Below are positions 52,248-60,681 of a stretch of 64,000 bases of DNA, one piece after another; the first letter of the stretch is position 1, and each line of letters opens with the position of its first letter. This DNA comes from Lachnospiraceae bacterium AD3010 (GTDB lineage Bacteria > Bacillota > Clostridia > Lachnospirales > Lachnospiraceae): NCBI GenBank assembly GCA_000622025.1, contig JHWU01000016.1, positions 25,903 through 89,902 of the forward strand, given 5' to 3'. The position numbers and the translations under genes were made by a program. The notes under the pieces were generated by a model that had not been told where the DNA came from, did no database searches, and saw nothing but the letters and a program-made list of their open reading frames with translations.

Positions 52248-52976
52248 TCAGATATAGTACTCTATCCTTCCGCTTCCCCCGTTCCAGGGCTTTCCCTGAA
52301 CGATATGATTGACAAAATATTCAAAGATACGAAGTCCGTCCTCCGTGTCATCTCTTGCATTATTTAGGCACATCCTCTCAGGATGCCACTGCACACCGAA
52401 TATCGGAAGCGCCGTATGATACACGGCTTCGATCAGTCCGTCATCACTGTATTCGGCCACCTCAAGCTTTTCCCCGATCCTGTGAACAGCCTGGTGATGT
52501 GCGCTGTTTGTAACTATCCTCTCCTTCCCGTAGACTTCGAAAAGAAAGCTATCATGAACCACCCTGCCGCCATGAACCCTGTCAGACTTGTCCTTGCAGT
52601 AATCATGTATCCCGCAGTGATCCACGTTCTGGATAAGACTCCCTCCGAAAAACACGTTTATAAGCTGATGCCCCCTGCAGATCCCGAAAACCGGAATCTC
52701 ATATTTAACAGCCTCCGAAATAACCGCAAGCTCGAACCAGTCAAGTCTTTTATCAAGCTGACGTGAAGCCGTATTCCCTTCATGGTAAAGAGCAGGATTT
52801 ACATCCGTTCCCCCGGGCAGTACGATCCCGTCAAGATCCCCCACACTGTCCGTTCCTCCGTACAGATCCAGCGGCATTGTCTGTACACCGCAGGCTTCAA
52901 CGGCATTATAATAATTGTAATTCCTGGACATCTCCCGGAATCCCACGATTCCTATGGTCTTCATATGCTTTTTCAC
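52248..52976 (-). CDS. class I glutamine amidotransferase-like hydrolase (peptidase C26 type)
   Basis: 242 residues. The Cys nucleophile is in FGICRGHQLINVFFGG, His and Glu in VQWHPERM, with LDGIVLPGGTDVNPALY before them. This matches gamma-glutamyl-gamma-aminobutyrate hydrolase (PuuD-like) and related C26 enzymes that cut gamma-glutamyl bonds. The start is unsure: GTG at 52976 is close to an AAGGGGAA site, and an ATG lies four codons in. It lies between a glutamate-cysteine-ligase-like gene and the MetA-like gene, so the three may share a gamma-glutamyl compound. Confidence 0.88.
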   Translation of the reverse strand: MKKHMKTIGIVGFREMSRNYNYYNAVEACGVQTMPLDLYGGTDSVGDLDGIVLPGGTDVNPALYHEGNTASRQLDKRLDWFELAVISEAVKYEIPVFGICRGHQLINVFFGGSLIQNVDHCGIHDYCKDKSDRVHGGRVVHDSFLFEVYGKERIVTNSAHHQAVHRIGEKLEVAEYSDDGLIEAVYHTALPIFGVQWHPERMCLNNARDDTEDGLRIFEYFVNHIVQGKPWNGGSGRIEYYI

Positions 52977-53020
52977 TTCCCCTTAAATCATAAATCCCGG
53001 ACATACTGCTCCCGGGTCCC

Positions 53021-53122
53021 TTTGTCATCCTGAGCGAAGCTCCTTTGTCATCCTACGCAAAGCTCCTTTGTCATCCTACGCAAAGTCCCTTTGTCATCCT
53101 GAGCGAAGCGAAGGATCTTCCC
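53021..53122. repeat. dispersed repeat array, four tandem units
   Basis: TTTGTCATCCTGAGCGAAGC, then two TTTGTCATCCTACGCAAAG units and a fourth complete TTTGTCATCCTGAGCGAAGC ending in GAAGGATCTTCC. The unit spacing is about 24 bases. It separates the ligase-like gene from the C26 hydrolase gene. Confidence 0.85.
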
Positions 53123-53138
53123 CGCAATCAGCATCTTT

Positions 53139-54518
53139 TCAGATTATAGCATATTTTATTATCCAGTCCTCCAGGCTGTCACCCGCTTCCAGTCCCTCCA
53201 CCAGGTCAAGTGCAGGCGATCTCAGTCTGTCCGCCCTTTCCATCAGTCCGGAAATAAAAACCTCCTCTCCTTCTCCACGTTCCCTCAGCCCCTCAGCTGA
53301 AAGCTCCACCACCTTAAGGCAAAGTTTTCTTAAACCATCCCTGTCCACGAATTCGGGCCACTTTCTCCTGTTCAGTATCTTCCTGAGTTCTCCTGCAGAA
53401 TAGCCATGGTGATAAATACTTCGATCCTCCTCCAGAAGCTCGGTAAGCTCTCCTGTTTTTCCCATAAGCCCCACATGAAATGCCGCAACAGACAGAGCCT
53501 CCTTAAAGGGCTGGTTACAGCAGCTTCTGAATTCTATGGTTCCGCGGAAGGTCAGATCCTCAAATTTATATGTCCTAAGATACTTAAGATCCTCCTCCTC
53601 CGGACTTATGCGGTAGGAATAATACACTCCGTTTTCGTAGTATTCCGCATCTATATGATCCCTCTTTATATATTCCACGATAGGAAGAGGCTTGAAATGA
53701 AGGTAATGACCGTCTCTTTCACAGCAGAAAATACTTGTCTCCAGTATGTAATCCAGAAACTCTTCCTTTGATCCCGGAATCTGTTCAAAAATTCCAATAT
53801 TATGCGGGTTGATGCCATGTGTGGAATTCTCCCAGAAAAGATCTCTCACACATAAAAGCTCCGGCATCTCATCCATATGGGAATTTGAGAATAATACTGT
53901 TTTCACGGGCTCTGCCAAAGTAAAGGCCTTAACCGTGTCTATCAGATTTTCCCCTTTTACGTCCAGCTGCACCTGAGACGCACTGGCATATGTTCCGAAA
54001 TCATAAAAAGGATGGAGATACATAGGGAACTTCCAGTCCTTACCGCGAAGGAGATAACCCTCCAGCATCTGGTATCTTGGAGCTCTTATGAAATCCTTTC
54101 TGTTAACATGGTGATTCGGATTTATGCCAAATCCGCTTAAGATATGACCGCTTTTTCTAAACTCTGTATTTAAGAATGTGATATATTCGTCAAAACGCTT
54201 CTTTATCGGAAAAAGCGTTTTTTCCTTACCGAAGGAAAACTCCAGATTGTTATATGAACAGTCAAAGGACAGGTTGTCGCCGGTTCCGTCGTCTAAAGCA
54301 CCATAGCAGTTCCCATAATAATCAAAGGCTGCACCTCTGAAGCCATAGTGCTCACGAAATTCATCGGCAACGTTCCTGCAGATCTCAAAATCTGTGGCAT
54401 CTCCGGAAAGACGTATCACCGGATTCTCTATCTCTACACCAATGTACTCGCCACTGTCCTTTTCAGTCGGGACGAAATACTTTTCATATAATAATTCCCT
54501 AAGCTTATCTGTCGTCAT
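53139..54518 (-). CDS. glutamate-cysteine ligase-like protein
   Basis: About 459 residues from the ATG at 54518. A 19-codon extension to 54575 would translate the flanking palindrome and is unlikely to be real. The ribosome site is weak. Blocks such as GVEIENPVI (metal and ATP site start), SFDCSYNNLEFSFGKE, GFGINPNHHVNRKDFI, SASQVQLDVKGENLIDTVKAF and GTIEFRSCCNQPF fit the glutamate-cysteine ligase (GCS2-like) fold: an EIE acid cluster, a QV-x-LD strand and a T-x-EFR strand. It should join glutamate by its gamma-carboxyl to an amino acid; whether that is cysteine is not shown. No glutathione synthetase gene is near. Confidence 0.8.
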   Translation of the reverse strand: MTTDKLRELLYEKYFVPTEKDSGEYIGVEIENPVIRLSGDATDFEICRNVADEFREHYGFRGAAFDYYGNCYGALDDGTGDNLSFDCSYNNLEFSFGKEKTLFPIKKRFDEYITFLNTEFRKSGHILSGFGINPNHHVNRKDFIRAPRYQMLEGYLLRGKDWKFPMYLHPFYDFGTYASASQVQLDVKGENLIDTVKAFTLAEPVKTVLFSNSHMDEMPELLCVRDLFWENSTHGINPHNIGIFEQIPGSKEEFLDYILETSIFCCERDGHYLHFKPLPIVEYIKRDHIDAEYYENGVYYSYRISPEEEDLKYLRTYKFEDLTFRGTIEFRSCCNQPFKEALSVAAFHVGLMGKTGELTELLEEDRSIYHHGYSAGELRKILNRRKWPEFVDRDGLRKLCLKVVELSAEGLRERGEGEEVFISGLMERADRLRSPALDLVEGLEAGDSLEDWIIKYAII

Positions 54519-54534
54519 AGCCGGATTTTTGCAG

Positions 54535-54607
54535 GAGTCAAGGGGGACGGTTCTCAGTGACTCATTTTGGAACAAAATGAGTCACTGAGAACCGTCCCCT
54601 TTGACTC
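54535..54607. repeat. 73-bp near-perfect palindrome
   Basis: Arms of 35 bases (54535-54569 and 54573-54607) are reverse complements with one mismatch around a GAA loop. The arms run GAGTCAAGGGGGACGGTTCT ... ACTCATTTTG. GGGGACGGTTCT-type palindromes are scattered in many Firmicute genomes and are linked to REP-associated (RAYT) transposases; none is encoded here. It lies between gltD and the ligase-like gene. Confidence 0.9.
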
Positions 54608-54628
54608 CCCCGTTGACTCCCGTCTCTG

Positions 54629-56119
54629 TCACATATTCGTATATCCCATCAGAAATTCATCAACCTCCTTCGCGCATTTTCTGCCCTCTGAAATTGCCCA
54701 CACCACAAGTGACTGGCCGCGCCTCATATCTCCTGCTGAGAAAAGCTTTGTCCCGGGGATACGGAAGCTCCCCTCATCTGTGATGACCGTACCTCTTTTT
54801 CCCCTTTCAAGCTTAAATGCTTCTGCAGTGTAATCCTCACAGCCGACAAAGCCCGCTGCAATGAGAAGTAGCTCACACTTCAGCTTCTTTTCGCTTTTTT
54901 TAACCTCCGTAAGCTTCCCATCCTTAAAAGTAACCTTAACTGTCTCTATCTCTTTAATTTTTCCACCCTTGTCAGTGATAACGGATTTTACGGTAGTTTC
55001 ATAAACTCTGGGATCTTTTCCGAAAACAAAGGCCGCCTCCTCATGGCCGTAATCCGTCTTTAATACCTTCGGCCATTCGGGCCAGGGGTTCGCTTCACTC
55101 CTCTTTTCAGGCGGCGCCGGCAGCATTTCTATAGCGGTCACGCTTTTTGCACCCATCCTTATCACAGTACCTATGCAGTCATTCCCGGTGTCTCCGCCGC
55201 CTATTATCACCACATTTTTCCCTTTGGCGTCAATATATCCGCCCTGCTTTCTTAATGCAGCCACACTTCTGTCATCTGCCTTCATAAGGGCTTTTGTTGT
55301 AAGGGTAAGAAAATCCACCGCATTATATATGCCCTTGATCTTCCCAGGATCTGCTCCTTTTATCTCCCTCGGCTTTTTTGAACCGCAGCATAGAACCACT
55401 GCATCAAAGCCGTCCAAAAGCTCTGCGGACTTCTCCGGGCTGCCTATGTCCGTTGAGGTATGGAAGATCACACCCTCATCCTCCATAAGAACCCTTCTCC
55501 GCTTTATGACAGCCTTATCAAGCTTCATATTGGGGATACCGTACATAAGAAGTCCCCCTATCTCATCCTCCCTTTCAAATACCTCCACGCTGTGTCCGCG
55601 ATGATTAAGTTCATCCGCCGCAGCAAGACCCGAGGGTCCGCTTCCCACTACGGCAACCCTTTTTCCGCTCCTTATCACCGGGATCCGCGGAGTTATATAT
55701 CCCTCCTTAAATGCGGTTTCTATAAGGAAAAGCTCATTATCGTGAACCGTTACCGCATCTCCGTACTGACCGCACATACAGGCTTTTTCGCAGAGTGCCG
55801 GGCACACCCGTCCGGTAAATTCCGGAAAATTACTGGTCTTAGTAAGCCTTGCCGCTGCCTCCCGGTAATGTCCCTTATATAATTCATCATTCCACTCGGG
55901 GATCAGATTATGAAGGGGACAGCCTGTGACCATTCCCGACAGCTCCATTGCAGACTGGCAGAAGGGCACTCCGCAGTCCATACAGCGTGCGGCCTGCTCC
56001 TGCCTCTTTTCGGGGGCCAGAAATAAATGAAACTCTTCAAAGCTTTCTATCCGCTTCTCCGGAGGCACATCCCTGTTATCATTTCTCTCATATTCCAAAA
56101 ATCCGCCATCCATACCCAT
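54629..56119 (-). CDS. gltD: glutamate synthase, small subunit
   Basis: 496 residues from the ATG at 56119, with AAGGAG seven bases upstream inside the end of gltB. N-terminal Cys clusters for two [4Fe-4S] centres (ARCMDCGVPFC, CPLHNLIPEWND, GRVCPALCEKACMCG), FAD-binding AVVGSGPSGLAAADEL and NADPH-binding VVIIGGGDTGNDCIGT. The subunit passes electrons from NADPH to GltB. It is one base after the gltB stop, so coupled. Confidence 0.96.
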   Translation of the reverse strand: MGMDGGFLEYERNDNRDVPPEKRIESFEEFHLFLAPEKRQEQAARCMDCGVPFCQSAMELSGMVTGCPLHNLIPEWNDELYKGHYREAAARLTKTSNFPEFTGRVCPALCEKACMCGQYGDAVTVHDNELFLIETAFKEGYITPRIPVIRSGKRVAVVGSGPSGLAAADELNHRGHSVEVFEREDEIGGLLMYGIPNMKLDKAVIKRRRVLMEDEGVIFHTSTDIGSPEKSAELLDGFDAVVLCCGSKKPREIKGADPGKIKGIYNAVDFLTLTTKALMKADDRSVAALRKQGGYIDAKGKNVVIIGGGDTGNDCIGTVIRMGAKSVTAIEMLPAPPEKRSEANPWPEWPKVLKTDYGHEEAAFVFGKDPRVYETTVKSVITDKGGKIKEIETVKVTFKDGKLTEVKKSEKKLKCELLLIAAGFVGCEDYTAEAFKLERGKRGTVITDEGSFRIPGTKLFSAGDMRRGQSLVVWAISEGRKCAKEVDEFLMGYTNM

Positions 56120-56120
56120 A

Positions 56121-59100
56121 TCACTTCTCCTTAAATGCTTCCAGCACCGCATGGTTATGATCCATGCCCTGCTCTTCAAAGCGGCTTATTAGTGTCAGCA
56201 TCCTCTGGTAGTCATTTGGAACTATCTTCTTAAAATCCGGGATGAAGCTCATATAATCATCAAGAATTTCCTTCCCGAATACCGAACCTGTCTCATTCAC
56301 ATAGTCCCGGATAAGCTCCCTTAATTCCTCCACATCATACTTTTCGCTAAGCTCCGTAAGGGAAGCCATATCCTTATTCATCCTAAGGTAGAGCGTATGC
56401 TCTCTGTCCAGTACATAGGCTATTCCCCCGCTCATACCGGCAGCGAAGTTTTTTCCCGTCATTCCGAGGATCACTGCTTTTCCACCCGTCATATATTCAA
56501 GTCCGTGATCACCGCAGCCCTCGGCTATGGCTATGGCTCCGGAATTCCTCACGCAGAATCTCTCTCCTGCGATACCACAGACATAGGCCTTTCCCGCTGT
56601 TGCCCCGTATAGAGCCACATTTCCGATAATGATATTGTCATGCGCCTTATAAGGTGCATCATCCGGAGGGGTTACGATAAGCTTACCTCCGGACAGGCCT
56701 TTACCGAAGCCGTCATTGGCATCTCCTTTAAGCCTTATGGTGACTCCTTTAGGAAGAAATGCCCCAAAGGACTGTCCTCCGCCTCCCTTGGCTTCAATCG
56801 TATAACTGTCATCCGGCAGAGTATTGCCAAAGTCTCTGGTCACGCGGCTCCCGAAGAGCGTTCCGAAGCTCCTGTCCGTACTTGATACCTCCACTGTTTT
56901 CCGGAAAAGCTTCCCTGACTCCTTCTTTTTTGACCTTTCATACTCAGGGATAAGCACTCTTTTATCCAGTGTCTTTTCCAGACCGAAATCATAGACATCG
57001 GAAGGATCAAAGTGGCTTTTTTCCCTGCCTGCATAGCCGGAGGACAAGATATTCTTTAGATCCGCAGTCTCGCCGCCTCTTACCGCCGGTATCTTCTTTA
57101 TTGAAAGGCAGTCGGTCCTCCCGACCATCTCCTTAAGTGTCCTGAAGCCCAGCGAACTCATGATCTCCCGGAGCTCCCTTGCTATGAAGCGGAAGAAATT
57201 GACCACATGCTCCGGTTTCCCGGAAAAGCGCTTTCTAAGTGTCTCATTCTGGGTTGCTATACCGACGGGGCAGGTATCCTTTGAGCAGACCCTCATCATC
57301 ATACAGCCCATACAGACAAGGGGTGCTGTGGCAAAGCCGAATTCCTCGGCTCCGAGAAGGGCTGCGATCGCCACATCCCTTCCGCTCATAAGCTTCCCGT
57401 CGGTTTCCAGAACCACGCGGCTCCGAAGACCATTATCAAGTAGACACTGATGCGCTTCAGAAAGACCGAGCTCCCAGGGCAGCCCCGCATGATGAACGGA
57501 GGAAGATGGAGCCGCCCCGGTACCGCCGTCGTAACCGGATATCAATATCACTCCTGCCCCGGCCTTTGCCACGCCCGATGCTATGGTGCCGACACCGGCT
57601 TCCGATACGAGCTTAACGGAAATCCTGGCTTTTTCATTCGCATTTTTAAGGTCATATATAAGCTGTGCCAGATCCTCTATAGAATAGATGTCATGATGCG
57701 GAGGCGGTGAGATAAGAGGTACGCCGGGAGTTGAGAAGCGGATATCCGCGACATGGGGGTATACCTTTTTCCCCGGAAGATGGCCTCCTTCTCCGGGCTT
57801 TGCTCCCTGAGCCATTTTTATCTGTATCTCATCAGCACTCATCAGATATTCGCTCGTGACTCCGAAGCGTCCCGATGCCACCTGCTTAACTGCGCTGTTC
57901 TTATTCGTACCAAAGCGTGACGGATTTTCTCCCCCTTCTCCCGTATTGGACTTTCCCCCGATACTGTTCATGGCAAGAGCCAGCGTTTCGTGCGCTTCCT
58001 TTGAAAGAGACCCGAAAGACATGGCTCCTGTCTGGAAGTGCTTCATAAGCTCCTCCTCCGGCTCCACCTCATCAAGCGGGACACTTTCGTTACGGGGTGA
58101 AAAAGCCATTAAGGCACGAAGAGTATGAGGCTTATCCTCATCATCCACAAGTGCGGTATACTCCTTAAAGCGGGAGTAGTCATTTTCCCTGACCGCTCTC
58201 TGAAGGGTAACTATTGTCTTCGGGCTGTACAGATGATCCTCCGTATCCTCTCCGCTCCTTAAAGAATGGAAACCAAAGGAATCCGGACTCATGTCGGTCG
58301 AAAGCCCCAGTGGATCGAAGGCCTTCGTGTGACGAAGCTCTACATCCTCTCCTATCTCTTCTATCCCTATCCCGCCGACACGGCTCACTATGCCGGTAAA
58401 GTATTTATCCGTAAATTCCTTTGAAAGCCCCACAGCTTCAAAGATCTTTGCCGACTGATAGGACTGAAGGGTGGAGATCCCCATTTTGGCAGCGATCTTT
58501 ACCACTCCGGAAAGAATGGCATTATTATAATCAGCTATCGCAGTGTGATAATCCTTATCAAGAATGCCCTTATCTATGAGCTCCGCAATGCATTCATGTG
58601 CAAGATAGGGATTTACCGCTCTTGCCCCGAAGCCCAGTAAGGTTGCTATCTGATGAACATCCCTGGGATCGGCGCTTTCAAGGATCAGCGAGACCCTCGT
58701 CCGTTTCCTGGTTCTTACGAGATGCTGCTCCACTGAGGATACTGCGAGAAGTGAAGGGATCGGCATATGGTTTTCGTCCACTCCCCTGTCTGTCAGGATT
58801 ATGATATTCGCTCCTCCTGAAACAGCGCGGTCAACGGTAATATTCAGCTGCTCCAGCGCCTTTTCCAAAGATGTGTTCTTGTAATATAAAAGTGAGACTT
58901 TTTCTGTCTTAAAGCCCGGCTCATCGAGAGCTGCTATCTTCAGAAGATCAACTCCGGTAAGAATTGGGTTATTTACCTCCAGAACCCGGCAGTTTCTGCT
59001 TCCCTCTTTAAGGAGATTTCCGTCAGACCCGATGTAGACTGTCGTATCCGTAACTATTTTTTCCCTCAGAGAATCAATGGGAGGGTTTGTGACCTGAGCA

Positions 59101-60620
59101 AACAGCTGCTTAAAATAACAGAAAAGAGGCTGGTGATGCTTTGACAGCATGGCGAGCGGAATATCCGTTCCCATCGAAACAGTTGGTTCTGCTGCGTTTT
59201 CCGCCATGGGGATTATCTGCTTTACGATGTCCTCATGAGTATATCCGAATACCTTATAAAGTCTGTTCCTTATCTCCTGGGAATGGGTGATTATTTTCTT
59301 ATTCGGTATCTTAAGCTTATTTAAATGCAGCAGATTCCCGTCCAGCCACTCTCCGTAGGGGCAGGCAGAGGCGTACTTTTCCTTACACTCCTCATCCTTA
59401 ATGATCCGCCCTTCCTTCGTGTCGATTAAAAGCATGCAGCCGGGAGAAAGCCTCGATTTCTTTTCAATGATCTTCTCATCGATATCAAGGACTCCCACCT
59501 CCGAAGAAAGGATCAGCCTCCCGTCCTTTGTCACATAATATCTGGATGGACGGAGGCCGTTTCTGTCAAGTGTAGCACCGAAAAGCTCTCCGTCGGTAAA
59601 CATCACTGCCGCAGGCCCGTCCCAGGGCTCCATCATCGTAGCGTAGTAGTGATAAAAGTCCTTTTTATTCTGATGCATAAATTCATTATGCTTCCAGGGC
59701 TCCGGAATGGTGATCATCATGGCAAGAGGCAGCTCTAAGCCGTTCATATACAGGAATTCCAGAGTATTATCAAGCATAGCGGAGTCCGACCCGGAGGCTG
59801 CGATGACCGGATACACCTTTGACAGGTCCTCCTTCATCTCTTCGGATGACATGGTCTCCTCTCTCGCAAGCATCCTGTCCGCATTGCCTTTTATGGTATT
59901 TATCTCACCGTTATGGGCTATCATCCTGTAGGGATGCGCTCTCTGCCAGGAGGGAGTGGTATTTGTGGAAAAGCGGCTGTGGACCATTGCGATCGCAGTC
60001 ATATAGTCCGGGGAAAGGAGGTCCCCGTAGAACTTTCTTAACTGCCCTACGAGGAACATTCCCTTATAAACAATGGTCCTTGAGGAAAAGGAACAGATGT
60101 AGCTGTCGTCTGAGGATTTTTCGTATTCCCGCCTCAGGCAGTAGAGCTTTCTGTCAAAGGGAAGCCCCTTCTCCACATCTTCAGGCCTTTCTATAAAGCA
60201 CTGGCTGATATGGGGCATACAGCTTCTGGCTGCTTCCCCGAGGATCTCCGGATGAATATCCGCATCTCTCCAGCCCAGCACATGCAGGCCTTCCTTTTCG
60301 GCAATGACCTCCAGCATCCTTTTAGCAAACATCCGCTTCATCGGGTTCTGAGGCAGGAAGAACATACCTATGCCGTAGTCTCCTTTATTTTTAAGGCTTA
60401 TACCGCATTTTTCCGCAGCAGCCTTAAAGAAGCTGTGGCAGATCTGGGTAAGTATCCCCACACCGTCCCCGACTTTTCCGCTGGCGTCCTTTCCGGCGCG
60501 ATGCTCCAGCTTTTCAACTATTGAAAGAGCATCATCCAGTACCTTGTGATCTGCTTTTCCGTTAATATTTACCACTGCCCCGATGCCGCAGGCATCGTGC
60601 TCTGCTTTCCAGTTTTCCAT
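56121..60620 (-). CDS. gltB: glutamate synthase, large subunit
   Basis: About 1,499 residues from the ATG at 60620; a TTG eight codons earlier is less likely. The class II glutaminase Cys is in HDACGIGAVVN, exposed after removal of a short propeptide of about ten residues. The synthase domain has the FMN region (GGTGAAPSSSVHHAGLPWELG) and the [3Fe-4S] Cys set CMGCMMMRVCSKDTCPVGIA. The GXGXG-rich C-terminal domain (GGGGQSFGAF ... GDANDGFGKGLSGG) closes it. It converts glutamine plus 2-oxoglutarate to two glutamates. It lies 61 bases downstream of glnA. Confidence 0.97.
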   Translation of the reverse strand: MENWKAEHDACGIGAVVNINGKADHKVLDDALSIVEKLEHRAGKDASGKVGDGVGILTQICHSFFKAAAEKCGISLKNKGDYGIGMFFLPQNPMKRMFAKRMLEVIAEKEGLHVLGWRDADIHPEILGEAARSCMPHISQCFIERPEDVEKGLPFDRKLYCLRREYEKSSDDSYICSFSSRTIVYKGMFLVGQLRKFYGDLLSPDYMTAIAMVHSRFSTNTTPSWQRAHPYRMIAHNGEINTIKGNADRMLAREETMSSEEMKEDLSKVYPVIAASGSDSAMLDNTLEFLYMNGLELPLAMMITIPEPWKHNEFMHQNKKDFYHYYATMMEPWDGPAAVMFTDGELFGATLDRNGLRPSRYYVTKDGRLILSSEVGVLDIDEKIIEKKSRLSPGCMLLIDTKEGRIIKDEECKEKYASACPYGEWLDGNLLHLNKLKIPNKKIITHSQEIRNRLYKVFGYTHEDIVKQIIPMAENAAEPTVSMGTDIPLAMLSKHHQPLFCYFKQLFAQVTNPPIDSLREKIVTDTTVYIGSDGNLLKEGSRNCRVLEVNNPILTGVDLLKIAALDEPGFKTEKVSLLYYKNTSLEKALEQLNITVDRAVSGGANIIILTDRGVDENHMPIPSLLAVSSVEQHLVRTRKRTRVSLILESADPRDVHQIATLLGFGARAVNPYLAHECIAELIDKGILDKDYHTAIADYNNAILSGVVKIAAKMGISTLQSYQSAKIFEAVGLSKEFTDKYFTGIVSRVGGIGIEEIGEDVELRHTKAFDPLGLSTDMSPDSFGFHSLRSGEDTEDHLYSPKTIVTLQRAVRENDYSRFKEYTALVDDEDKPHTLRALMAFSPRNESVPLDEVEPEEELMKHFQTGAMSFGSLSKEAHETLALAMNSIGGKSNTGEGGENPSRFGTNKNSAVKQVASGRFGVTSEYLMSADEIQIKMAQGAKPGEGGHLPGKKVYPHVADIRFSTPGVPLISPPPHHDIYSIEDLAQLIYDLKNANEKARISVKLVSEAGVGTIASGVAKAGAGVILISGYDGGTGAAPSSSVHHAGLPWELGLSEAHQCLLDNGLRSRVVLETDGKLMSGRDVAIAALLGAEEFGFATAPLVCMGCMMMRVCSKDTCPVGIATQNETLRKRFSGKPEHVVNFFRFIARELREIMSSLGFRTLKEMVGRTDCLSIKKIPAVRGGETADLKNILSSGYAGREKSHFDPSDVYDFGLEKTLDKRVLIPEYERSKKKESGKLFRKTVEVSSTDRSFGTLFGSRVTRDFGNTLPDDSYTIEAKGGGGQSFGAFLPKGVTIRLKGDANDGFGKGLSGGKLIVTPPDDAPYKAHDNIIIGNVALYGATAGKAYVCGIAGERFCVRNSGAIAIAEGCGDHGLEYMTGGKAVILGMTGKNFAAGMSGGIAYVLDREHTLYLRMNKDMASLTELSEKYDVEELRELIRDYVNETGSVFGKEILDDYMSFIPDFKKIVPNDYQRMLTLISRFEEQGMDHNHAVLEAFKEK

Positions 60621-60681
60621 AATCTCTGCCTTTTTTCCGTACAAAAGATTCTTCGGGCTCCGTCCTTCCTCTTACTCCGTA

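Noticed and set aside
54535..54607. Palindrome as the gltD terminator
   Set aside because: There is no T-run after the stem on the minus strand and the stem is far longer than usual.
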